From: Lentzea pudingi
GTDB lineage: Bacteria; Actinomycetota; Actinomycetes; Mycobacteriales; Pseudonocardiaceae
Assembly: GCF_014646255.1 (NCBI RefSeq)
Contig: NZ_BMNC01000005.1
Span: forward strand, 461,446 to 525,445
DNA length: 64,000 bases
Direction: 5' to 3'
Shown here piece after piece: positions 16,669-25,520 of the stretch. The first letter of the stretch is position 1; every line of letters begins with the position of its first letter. Made by a program: the position numbers and the translations under genes. The notes under the pieces were generated by a model. It saw only the letters and a program-made list of their open reading frames with translations, ran no database searches and was not told where the DNA came from.

Positions 16669-17661
16669 CTACCAGAGCGTGCCCGAAGCCGGCAGATGCT
16701 CCACGGACCCATCTCCTAGCACCCTGCACATCGCCGCGGGCAGCTGCTCCCGGCAGGTCTTGCTGGTCTGAGCGGGGGTGACGCGGCCAGTGTCATTCCA
16801 CTCGAAGTTGATGACGAAGGTGACCATCGGAGTTTCCTGTGGGTGTTCTCCGTAACCGGCAACGTATTGACAGTTCACACGCCACCCACGTGCACATGCA
16901 AGCTGAATTATTCTGAGTGGCACCAGAACCATCAGAAGACGCTGCACGATGGCCTTATCCCAGCTGTCAAGCACTTCGGGTTTTTGCTCAAGTTCATCTA
17001 GCTGGTCCCGAAGATGAGTTTCGACCCACAGCATAAGATCTGGACAGTCGAATACCTGATCAGCAATGAAAGCCGCTTGCTCGCCTCGCTGCTGCGGAGT
17101 GCAGATTAGATCTGCATTCAGAGTTAGACAGAGAGTCCAATCGATCGGAGGGCGATTTATATCCCCTTCATGAATTCGCGCAATCTTATCGATCGCATTC
17201 AAGACCGGAATTGTTCCGTCCGGGTGCATTTTGAGTGACTGATTGAAGTCCAAGTTCACAACAGCGGCGCGAAACTGCTTCTTGTTCTTCGAGTCAGGAA
17301 AAACATCTGGAAAGTTCCATGAGAGCATCCCTGAAATGTTTTCTTGCCTAACACTGAGACCCGGGATCTTTTTACGCAGCAGACCACAAGCCATCATGTT
17401 TGATTCGATCGCGACAATTCGCGAGGCGTCAGCAGCCACAATCGGGCCTGCCTCGGTTGTCCGGATGACACCCTCATCAATCAGAAGCTTGATATCAAGA
17501 CCGTGTTGTCCAGGAAGAGTCAGATAAAGAGGAACACCGTTCGCCAATGCCGCTTTGTCGTGAGCGCGAACCGACGCGAGCCACCACTGCCTAATGGTAA
17601 TCTTGGCAGGTCGACTAAGCTCCATGGCGTCGTCAATGGATCTTTTCGTGGGCTCAGTCAC
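16669..17661 (-). CDS. Unknown protein coupled to the GHKL ATPase; possible Rossmann/methyltransferase-like fold
   Basis: A 330-residue protein translated from GTG 17661, inside the last codons of the ATPase gene (8-base overlap), so the two are made together. I do not recognise the family. The order LYLTLPGQHG - VAIESN - VRQENISG - AAVVNLDFNQSL - WTLCLTLNAD resembles the strand/acidic-loop order of a class I methyltransferase, but the GxGxG loop is not convincing and no PD-(D/E)xK, HNH or GIY-YIG nuclease motif is visible. A C-terminal half of long helices (DQVFDCPDLMLWVETHLRDQ, IVQRLLMVLVPLRII) follows. A role as effector or specificity partner of the neighbouring ATPase and DNA methyltransferase is inference. 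Confidence 0.75.
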   Translation of the reverse strand: MTEPTKRSIDDAMELSRPAKITIRQWWLASVRAHDKAALANGVPLYLTLPGQHGLDIKLLIDEGVIRTTEAGPIVAADASRIVAIESNMMACGLLRKKIPGLSVRQENISGMLSWNFPDVFPDSKNKKQFRAAVVNLDFNQSLKMHPDGTIPVLNAIDKIARIHEGDINRPPIDWTLCLTLNADLICTPQQRGEQAAFIADQVFDCPDLMLWVETHLRDQLDELEQKPEVLDSWDKAIVQRLLMVLVPLRIIQLACARGWRVNCQYVAGYGEHPQETPMVTFVINFEWNDTGRVTPAQTSKTCREQLPAAMCRVLGDGSVEHLPASGTLW

Positions 17662-19168
17662 GGAGCCGCCGGGTCAACTCTGTAATGAATTGTTCAGCCA
17701 GGTCTGCTGGAAGAACTTCTTGAGCTACATCAACCGCGATCTCGTAGACGTCGCCCACCGAATAAGTCCGGGTAAGCTTTCGGACTTCCTTCTTGGTCTC
17801 GCTCGCAGAAGCTTTCTCTGTTGTATTCGCCCACGTTGAGGTCAACTTGGCCGCTGTTTCTTTGCCGTATGATTCCTCGACGCGCTTGGCGACCTCCTTA
17901 ATCTTTTCGCGCTGCCCTTGCGCACGCTGAACCTGGCGCTCTTCGCTTGGCGTCTTGTACATCTGGGTACGCACATCGCGCAAGAATGCGCGAAGTTCCT
18001 GAATGAACCAAGACTGAAGCTTTACATACGAGGAATGTGTGTCGCGAAGCGTGCGACGATCGATGTTCAAAGCATCATCGAGCTCGCCATTGACATACAA
18101 CTCGCCGGTCACCCAGTCCTGAAAGAGTGCCTCGATGTGCTTCGGGAAACCGAGAAATCCGTTGTCGTAGTCACCAACCGCAGACTCGCGAATTCGCAAC
18201 AAGATCCCGTTAAGCTCGCTGGGTTTATACACGCCATGTCTGGCGAACAGATACCCATGCACCTGAATCTCTTCGTCCTCATAGTTGAGAACTTTTAGCA
18301 GATTCATCTTTTTGGGATCTGTGAGAACGGCCGGCTTTACGAGGTCGGTTCCGTCATAAATTACTCGAAAGTCAGAAGCCGCTGCTCGTTTGGTGAAAGA
18401 GGCCAACGCACCTTCATGTTCCGGCAAAGTCCAATTGGGTAGATACTTAACCGGAACGTTCATGCCGATTCGGAGGCGAGTCTGACTGTAAAGATCAAGC
18501 TCGTCCCAAGTATTTAGGCTCGCTAGAACTCTTCTTACGGTATCTTCATTTAGTCCGTAGATCGACTTTGAGGATTCCTCAGAGAGATTTCCAGTTTCGG
18601 CAATAAACTGCGGCAGCGCTTCTTCTCGGATCCTTTTAAGGTACACTTTTGTATAGTGTTCCTTCGGATCCTCTTCCAGAATGACGCCGTCGTAGTCACC
18701 CTTCTTCACGTCTCCTGAGGGTGTCTTACGTTTCTCATACGACCGGTTGCGGATCTCGCCGAAGCGGATCGTTACGTGCAGTAGCTCCGGGCTTCCCTTA
18801 CAGGTTGAGTAGATTTCCATCTCGTCACACAGCTCATTTGCTGCGATGAACCCGATGCCGATCTTGCCGATCTTCTTGCGCTTCTTCTCGGTTTCTTGAC
18901 CTGAGTCGCGCTTGTGTGATTCAGCCACCCTGCTGAAGTGTTCGACAAACTGCGCCTGGGTCATTCCTGTGCCGTTGTCTTCAATCGCAATAAAGTCAGC
19001 ATCGGGTTTGACGGACACAACTACTTCCGTGGCGTCCGCGTCATAGCTGTTGTTGATCAGCTCTTTCAAGCATGCTGCGGCGTTCTCGTATAGACCTGAG
19101 GACAGGTAGTCGATCACCCGGGCGGCGACCTTGATCTCGCCCTGGAAGCTCCGATCTTCGTCGGTCAT
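17654..19168 (-). CDS. GHKL (Hsp90/MORC-like) ATPase
   Basis: A 504-residue protein whose N-terminus is a complete GHKL ATP-binding fold: ELINNSYDADAT (36-47, N box with the Mg-binding Asn), IEDNGTGM (62-69, G1) and KIGKIGIGFIA (99-109, G2). It continues with a transducer-like S5 domain and, from about 420, a charged coiled-coil (EERQVQRAQGQREKIKEVAK). Start ATG 19168 is chosen because the product then begins ten residues before the GHKL core; longer frames run to 19279. GHKL ATPases of this type (MORC/MutL-like) clamp on DNA, and known examples occur in bacterial restriction-like systems. Here it heads a module with an unknown protein and a DNA methyltransferase. Confidence 0.87.
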   Translation of the reverse strand: MTDEDRSFQGEIKVAARVIDYLSSGLYENAAACLKELINNSYDADATEVVVSVKPDADFIAIEDNGTGMTQAQFVEHFSRVAESHKRDSGQETEKKRKKIGKIGIGFIAANELCDEMEIYSTCKGSPELLHVTIRFGEIRNRSYEKRKTPSGDVKKGDYDGVILEEDPKEHYTKVYLKRIREEALPQFIAETGNLSEESSKSIYGLNEDTVRRVLASLNTWDELDLYSQTRLRIGMNVPVKYLPNWTLPEHEGALASFTKRAAASDFRVIYDGTDLVKPAVLTDPKKMNLLKVLNYEDEEIQVHGYLFARHGVYKPSELNGILLRIRESAVGDYDNGFLGFPKHIEALFQDWVTGELYVNGELDDALNIDRRTLRDTHSSYVKLQSWFIQELRAFLRDVRTQMYKTPSEERQVQRAQGQREKIKEVAKRVEESYGKETAAKLTSTWANTTEKASASETKKEVRKLTRTYSVGDVYEIAVDVAQEVLPADLAEQFITELTRRLRD

Positions 19169-19704
19169 GTACCCCCAACCTTCCGCTGCACTGATCAGCA
19201 TCGTAGGGACGCTGCTGATGTCAGAGTGGCGCAATCTGGTCAACAACGCTGGGCCATCTAGGTGATGTTGCTCTTGCACTGACGCCTTTGACCGCAGAGC
19301 GAAGCCATCCCGACACAGCGGGGTATGACAGCGCCCGCATCCACGCTAGACGTTGCCGAACTTGGCTCTATGGGATCAAGGCGCGCCGCCGTCGGCGGCG
19401 CGCACGGGGCCTGTCGCGTTGGCACCGGCTCCCATCCATCCCGGCACGCCGGGCTCCCGCTTCGCTCCGCCCGTCGGCCGTGCGGCGCGGCCGGCGTCCA
19501 TCCACGGCAGCGCGCCACCGACGGCGACGCGCAGGAGCTCCCAACACCCAGGCTCGGGACGATCGCGCGATCCAAGACCTGACCAAGCCGGGCACGGCGA
19601 TCGACGCCCGCCAACGCTCCGCGTCATCGGCCACCGGACATGCCAAAGCCGCCCCACCGAGGACCAGCGGGACGGGACAGCCACAAGGCCAGCCACCTGA
19701 ACGA
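19169..19704. other. Right-end non-coding region of the AICE
   Basis: About 535 bases with no convincing gene. It must hold the promoter of the GHKL module. A 10-bp perfect hairpin (19381-19390 with 19394-19403) stands out, and composition is much more GC-rich than the module it precedes. It could also hold the replication origin or transfer locus, which I cannot identify. Confidence 0.45.
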
Positions 19705-19728
19705 GGTGTAGCTACGGGTGTAGCAACG
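19705..19728. repeat. Tandem 12-bp repeats, candidate integrase arm-type sites (right)
   Basis: GGTGTAGCTACG (19705-19716) and GGTGTAGCAACG (19717-19728) repeat the pair found at 6701-6724, in the same orientation, 91 bases inside attR. Confidence 0.6.
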
Positions 19729-19819
19729 GTCCGGGACAGGTTGGGACGAGACAGCACCCCTGATCAGCCAAGACCGACAACCGCGGACTAACCCGAACAA
19801 GCCTGGACAGCCAGATGCA

Positions 19820-19875
19820 GCCTTGAAAGCGGGAGACGGGCAACCGTCCGGGGGTTCAAATCCCTCCGCTTCCGC
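19820..19875. repeat. attR core: 56-bp direct repeat of the tRNA-Ser 3' end
   Basis: Exact copy of 6597-6652. It lacks the 5' half of the tRNA, so it is an attachment scar rather than a tRNA gene. Confidence 0.93.
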
Positions 19876-20175
19876 TCAATACCCCGGCCTGCGGAAATGC
19901 AGGACTGAGGAAGTCTTGAACGCATGGCTGAGCAAGCAGAACACTTCGCCGCTCTTGCGCGACTTCCGACGGTGGACCGGAACGCCCGCGCGTCGACGCG
20001 GTTCGTCCAGTCGCGCGTCGTCAGGAGCCCGGCGCCATTCCTCCCAGCCGTCGACGCTCGTGTTGCCCGAGGCGGAACAACCGCCTGACGGCGGCGCGAA
20101 CGTCCGCCAAGCGGATGCAGCCCGTAGCCGGCGCAGTCGCCCTGTGCAGCTCGCCGGCTGTCAGGTGTCTCCGGT

Positions 20176-20309
20176 TATATCGAGGCGGCAGTCCAACGGC
20201 AGATCGAGCGTGACGGCCTCGACGAATCGTCGCCGCGACCGACCGAACCGGCCCGATCGCCGCCGAGGAGATCGAGGCCGAGCACCCGGCGACTCGGCCG
20301 GCTGCTTGA
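20176..20309 (+). pseudogene. Relic of an antitoxin-like gene (frameshifted)
   Basis: YIEAAVQRQIERDGLDE (20176-20226) is continued, after a frame change, by IVAATDRTGPIAAEEIEAE and a TGA at 20307-20309. The joined text looks like the C-terminal half of small actinobacterial type II antitoxins (ERDGLxE...ITAEEIEA pattern). No start region is seen. The end runs into the decayed attachment site, so it may have been left by a lost element. Confidence 0.3.
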
Positions 20310-20365
20310 AAGCGGAGACGAGCAACCGTCCGGGAATTCGAATCCCTTCGCTTCCACAGTTCAGA
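20304..20365. repeat. Decayed third copy of the tRNA-Ser attachment core
   Basis: This stretch aligns along its length with the 56-bp core, with several substitutions and one deleted base (GGAATTCGAATCCC for GGGGTTCAAATCCC). It is followed by AGTTCAGA, the same eight bases that follow the left core at 6653-6660. Confidence 0.75.
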
Positions 20366-20383
20366 AAGGTCGCGAAGGCGGTC

Positions 20384-20416
20384 GGGAGGCCCCTCTGCCC
20401 GGAGGCAGAGGGCTCC
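20384..20416 (-). terminator. Hairpin terminator of the glycosyltransferase gene
   Basis: A 9-bp stem (20391-20399 with 20404-20412, loop CGGA), extendable by GGAG/CTCC, lies 12 bases past the stop at 20428. Confidence 0.7.
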
Positions 20417-20427
20417 GGGTCACGCTG

Positions 20428-21201
20428 TCACCAGCGGCGGTTGGCCAGCTGCACGCCGAGCCAGGCACCGTGCCGTGCCATGGCCCCGAGCTTGCTGACA
20501 CCCAGTCGCTCGGCGGCAGCCATCCGGCTCTCCCGCAGGCGTTCCGCCTGCCCGTCGAGCATGGTGCCCTTGCTGTGCTGGTTGGGGTGCACGCGGTAGG
20601 ACAGCAACTCCTCGCCGAGCACGTCCACGCCGTGCGTGCCCAGCATCCGCAGCCACATGTCGTAGTCCTCGGAGCGGGTGCAGCGCTGGTCGAAGTTGCC
20701 GAGCCCCTGTGCGACCGACTTCCGCAGCATCATGCTGGGCGCGATCATGCAGTTGAACCACAGCAGCGTGCGGGCGACCTTGTCCCGGCCGATGGGCGGG
20801 TGCATCTCGCCGATCCGCGTGCCCTGGATGTCGATCTTCTGTGCCCAGGTGCCGAGCGCGGCCAGGTCCGGCTCGGCGGCGAACCGCTCCACCTGCTTGG
20901 CGAGCCGCTCCGGGGCGGCCAGGTCGTCGGCGTCGAGCAGCGCGATCAGCTCGTGCGACGCGGCGGCCAGGCCGAAGTTGCGGCCGGTCGCGACGCCGCT
21001 GCGCGGGGCGGGCGTCAACACGTACTTGACTTTCTCACGAGGCAGGAATTCGGTGGCTGCCCGATTCTGCTCGCATTCGCCGTCGAGCACGAACACCAGT
21101 TCCCAATCCTGGAAAGTCTGGTCGGCGAGTGTCCGCAGGGTCTCCGGAAGATAAGGCGCTTTCGGCGCCACGGTCATTACGACAGAAACCGGGGTGGACA
21201 C
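20428..21201 (-). CDS. Family 2 glycosyltransferase
   Basis: A 257-residue GT-A enzyme from GTG 21201, with AGGAGG upstream (about 9 bases). The fold markers are VSVVMTVAPKAPYLPETL (nucleotide-binding strand), LDGE, GVATGRNFGL and LIALLDADDL (DxD metal site), then RSEDYDMWLRM, the ED acid motif near residue 180. No membrane segment is present. It acts in the cytoplasm, probably on a cell-wall or capsule precursor; donor and acceptor are unknown. It stands alone beside the element scars. Confidence 0.85.
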   Translation of the reverse strand: MSTPVSVVMTVAPKAPYLPETLRTLADQTFQDWELVFVLDGECEQNRAATEFLPREKVKYVLTPAPRSGVATGRNFGLAAASHELIALLDADDLAAPERLAKQVERFAAEPDLAALGTWAQKIDIQGTRIGEMHPPIGRDKVARTLLWFNCMIAPSMMLRKSVAQGLGNFDQRCTRSEDYDMWLRMLGTHGVDVLGEELLSYRVHPNQHSKGTMLDGQAERLRESRMAAAERLGVSKLGAMARHGAWLGVQLANRRW

Positions 21202-21593
21202 TGGAAAACCTCCTGGAACGGCGACCCTACCGAAGCGCGACGTGATTCTATCAGGAGCATTTCTTTGCCCACTCGGCGCGTTTCCGGATCAGACCGAGCT
21301 CGCCTGCGGACGACCCCCGAACCGGCGGAGCAGCGAACAAGGCGCCGCGTCCGCAGCAGCAGCGTTTTGCCTGCTCGTGCGGCTGACTTTGCAACCCACG
21401 TGACGAGATCTGCCGAGCGGCGGCCAGGTTCGGTCGAGATCAAGTAGCCGCCTCATCCTTAGGGAGTGATTCACATCTCCGATTCCATGAGTGGGCGACC
21501 TGAGTCAACGAAAGCGTCGACCAATGCCCGCTCCGGGCGGGCGTGACAACCTTAATTCGCGTCCGGTCTGCTTCTCGGGCCCACTTGGAAACG
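21202..21593. other. Intergenic region, no gene seen
   Basis: About 390 bases between the start of the glycosyltransferase and the terminator of the aminopeptidase. I see no reading frame with support. It should hold the glycosyltransferase promoter. Confidence 0.45.
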
Positions 21594-21630
21594 AAACAGC
21601 GGCGGAGCCCGAAGACACCGCCGCCGTTTT
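21594..21630 (-). terminator. Hairpin terminator of the aminopeptidase gene
   Basis: GCGGCGG pairs with CCGCCGC, flanked by AAA/TTT arms; on the minus strand it is followed by a T-rich run. It lies 16 bases past the stop at 21646. Confidence 0.7.
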
Positions 21631-21645
21631 AGATCAAACAGCTGA

Positions 21646-23184
<1,539 letters not shown>

Positions 23185-23229
23185 TCACAAAAAGGAGACG
23201 CGGGACACAATCCGTCGGTCGGCGGGAGT

Positions 23230-23862
23230 TCAGCTGGTGATCAGGTGAACACACTCCGCTAGTCCCTCGACCGCGACCTTCCACTCCGGGCGCACGAAAT
23301 TCGCCTCGTCCAGACGCAATCGCACGTGCTCAAGGCGTTCTCCGCGGGGAGCCAGGCCCATCGTGCCGTCGTGCACGTAGCCGAGCTTGGCGCTGACGCG
23401 GTTCGACGCGTGGTTGCCCTGCCAAGCCGCCGAACGAGCGATGCGCGCGCCCAGGTGGTCGAACGCGAACTGCAGCACGGCGACACGCATCTCCGTGCCG
23501 AACCCGTGGCCGTGGAACTCCCTGCCCAGCCACGAGCCGGTGCTCACCTCGCGCAGCACCTCGAACTCGCGCGCGCCGACGTCCTGCACGCCGATCACCC
23601 GGCCCTCGTGCCGGACGATGAACGTGATCACCCAGTCCTTCGCGGTGAACCGGGCGCGCGTCCCCCAGAAGTGCTGGAGCATCCCGAGCCCGCCGTCGTC
23701 GGCGAGGGTGTCGGTCCACGGCACGTTGAACGGCATCTCGGACGGGTCGTGCACGCCTGCCTGAGCGACGCGCACGAGCTCGAACAGACCGGCGTCGTCG
23801 TCCGGGCGCAGCTCCAGGCGCGGGGTGCGGAGAACGAGGTGTCGTAGCGGCCAGGCGTCCAT
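23230..23862 (-). CDS. GNAT-family N-acetyltransferase
   Basis: A 210-residue protein from ATG 23862. It has the RimJ/RimL-like layout: LRTPRLELRPDDDAGLFEL at the start, ITFIVRHEGRVIGVQDV (beta 4), GSWLGREFHGHGFGTEMRVAVLQFAF (the acetyl-CoA pyrophosphate loop RxxGxG variant HGHGFG), and NHASNRVSAKLGY at the end. Its acceptor is unknown, and protein N-termini or small amines are typical of the group. It is divergent from the quinone oxidoreductase, and they share a 45-base control gap. Confidence 0.87.
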   Translation of the reverse strand: MDAWPLRHLVLRTPRLELRPDDDAGLFELVRVAQAGVHDPSEMPFNVPWTDTLADDGGLGMLQHFWGTRARFTAKDWVITFIVRHEGRVIGVQDVGAREFEVLREVSTGSWLGREFHGHGFGTEMRVAVLQFAFDHLGARIARSAAWQGNHASNRVSAKLGYVHDGTMGLAPRGERLEHVRLRLDEANFVRPEWKVAVEGLAECVHLITS

Positions 23863-23894
23863 GATCCGATGGTGCCGGACCTGTCGAACAGTAT

Positions 23895-23900
23895 TACGGT
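23895..23900 (+). promoter_or_regulatory. -10 element for leaderless oxidoreductase mRNA
   Basis: TACGGT ends 7 bases before ATG 23908, with no Shine-Dalgarno sequence. Confidence 0.5.
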
Positions 23901-23907
23901 CGACTGT

Positions 23908-24873
23908 ATGCATGCCATCACTGTTCGCGAACCCGGCAGCCCGGACGTGCTCGAGTGGACCGAGGTCGCCGACCCGTCCCCCGGCAGGGGCGAGGTGCTG
24001 ATCGACGTCGCCGCGAGTGCGGTCAACCGCGCGGACCTGTTGCAGCGGCAGGGTTTGTACCCGCCTCCCAAGGGCGCGTCGGACGTCATCGGGCTGGAGT
24101 GCTCGGGCACGATCGCGGCGGTCGGCGAGGACGTCACGGACTGGCACGTCGGCGACGAGGTGTGCGCGTTGCTGGCCGGCGGTGGTTACGCGGAGAAGGT
24201 CGTCGTGCCCGCGGTCCAGGTGCTGCCGGTCCCCCAGAGCGTCGACGTCGTCACGGCCGCCGCACTGCCCGAGGTCGCGTGCACGGTCTGGTCGAACGTC
24301 GTGATGGACGGCCGGCTCAAGCTCGGCGAGACGTTCCTCGTGCACGGCGGTGCGGGCGGCATCGGCACGCACGCGATCCAGGTCGCCAAGGCACTCGGCG
24401 CGACCGTCGCGGTCACGGCGGGCTCCGACGAGCGGCTGCGGAAGTGCGCGGAGCTCGGCGCCGACATCACGGTCAACTACAAGACCCAGGACTTCGTCGA
24501 AGAGGTCGGGAAGGCCGACGTCGTCCTCGACAACATGGGTGCCTCCTACCTCCCCCGCAACATCGACGTCCTCGCGCCGGACGGCCGGTTGATGATCATC
24601 GGCATGCAGGGCGGCGTGAAGGGCGAACTGCCGATCGGCAAGCTCCTCGCCAAGCGGGCGTCGGTGATGGCGACGGGCCTGCGCGGCCGGACCGTCGACG
24701 GCAAGGGCGCGATCGTGGCCCAGGTCCGCGAACACCTGTGGCCGTTGATCGAGAGCGGCGCGGTGAAGCCGATCGTCGGCCAGGTCGTGCCGATGTCGGA
24801 CGCCGCGCAGGCGCACCGGTTGCTGGAGGCGAGCGACGTCTTCGGGAAGGTCCTGCTCAGGCGAGACCGGTAG
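23908..24873 (+). CDS. NAD(P)H-quinone oxidoreductase, zinc-free MDR (PIG3-like)
   Basis: A 321-residue medium-chain dehydrogenase/reductase without the catalytic zinc cysteines. Markers are AVNRADLLQRQGLYPPP (the quinone reductase/PIG3 signature), GLECSGTIAAVG, VHGGAGGIGTHAIQVAKALGA (NADP-binding Rossmann loop) and the C-terminal HRLLEASDVFGKVLL. It probably reduces quinones with NADPH, in the cytoplasm. ATG 23908 fits a leaderless start and removes a 13-residue extension that lacks family similarity. The 3' end overlaps the convergent methyltransferase gene by 17 bases. Confidence 0.9.
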   Translation: MHAITVREPGSPDVLEWTEVADPSPGRGEVLIDVAASAVNRADLLQRQGLYPPPKGASDVIGLECSGTIAAVGEDVTDWHVGDEVCALLAGGGYAEKVVVPAVQVLPVPQSVDVVTAAALPEVACTVWSNVVMDGRLKLGETFLVHGGAGGIGTHAIQVAKALGATVAVTAGSDERLRKCAELGADITVNYKTQDFVEEVGKADVVLDNMGASYLPRNIDVLAPDGRLMIIGMQGGVKGELPIGKLLAKRASVMATGLRGRTVDGKGAIVAQVREHLWPLIESGAVKPIVGQVVPMSDAAQAHRLLEASDVFGKVLLRRDR

Positions 24874-25501
24874 CCACGGCCAGCGTGGTCCGGGGAGCCG
24901 TGCGGAACTCCAGCCCGAACTCCTCGGACCACCGCGTCAGCACCGCCTGCTCGTCCGGCCGGTCGGCGTCGTCGGCCAGCATCGTGGCCCCCGGCGCCAG
25001 CACGGCGTTGAGCACGGGCATCGCCGGATACCGCGAGTCACCGGACCCCGGCCCGTCCACGAGCAGCAGGTCCACCAGACCGAACTTCTCGACGTACCCG
25101 AGCACTTCGTCGTGCACCTGCTGCGGCGCGTACCACTGGCCGTGCCGCGACAACGCCGCCGGATGCCGCGACAACGGCGCGTGCACCACACGGGCGGCCG
25201 AACCCAGACCCTCACGTCTTATTTGCGACGCAACGAAAGCAGCCGTGCGTTCGTCGTGCTCGATCGACAACAGGTGCCCGAAACCGCGCTGCTGCAACAA
25301 ACGCGCGAGCAGGACCGTGGACGAGCCGCAACCCAGTGCCACCAGGACGGTGCGGGCGCCGAGCACGATCTCGTCCATCACCGCGACGAGCGCCGACGGC
25401 CGGAGGTCGCCGGCGAGCTGCGGGAGGTACTCGGTGTCCAGGGAGCCGAGGCGCTGCAGGGCCGAGAGGTCGGCGAGCTCGCGAGCCAGCGAGTCGTCCA
25501 C
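24857..25501 (-). CDS. SAM-dependent O-methyltransferase-like protein
   Basis: A 214-residue protein from GTG 25501 with GGGAGAG upstream. The Rossmann core shows VLVALGCGSSTVLLARLL (glycine loop), LLSIEHDERTA (acidic loop) and VDLLLVDGPGSG (motif IV, Asp-Gly as in class I O-methyltransferases). The family is small, and the target is unknown. It follows the class V aminotransferase-like gene by 19 bases on the same strand, so it is probably co-transcribed with it. Confidence 0.75.
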   Translation of the reverse strand: MDDSLARELADLSALQRLGSLDTEYLPQLAGDLRPSALVAVMDEIVLGARTVLVALGCGSSTVLLARLLQQRGFGHLLSIEHDERTAAFVASQIRREGLGSAARVVHAPLSRHPAALSRHGQWYAPQQVHDEVLGYVEKFGLVDLLLVDGPGSGDSRYPAMPVLNAVLAPGATMLADDADRPDEQAVLTRWSEEFGLEFRTAPRTTLAVATGLA

Positions 25502-25520
25502 AGGTGCTCTCCCGAATCCC

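Larger units (their letters stand above)
6597..19875. mobile_element. AICE-type integrative and conjugative element, about 13.2 kb, in tRNA-Ser
   Basis: The element is bounded by exact 56-bp repeats of the tRNA-Ser 3' end. It carries the standard AICE modules: tyrosine integrase and excisionase, a RepSA-type replication initiator, an FtsK/TraB-like DNA translocase for double-stranded transfer, a Pra-like activator and a GntR (KorSA-like) regulator. Cargo of lower GC at 14.4-19.2 kb includes a GHKL ATPase / unknown / DNA methyltransferase module. Paired 12-bp repeats near each end look like integrase arm sites. No gene of the backbone is visibly broken, so the element may be functional. Confidence 0.93.

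Noticed and set aside
19820-19875. Second tRNA-Ser gene
   Set aside because: Only the 3' 56 bases are present; there is no acceptor 5' strand or D arm. It is attR.
19823-20599. Plus-strand frame of about 258 codons after attR
   Set aside because: It passes through both attachment copies and the terminator of the glycosyltransferase; its translation is Arg/Ser-rich and featureless.
23230-24816. Acetyltransferase fused to about 300 upstream residues
   Set aside because: The extra part is antisense to the quinone oxidoreductase. The family N-terminus starts at ATG 23862.
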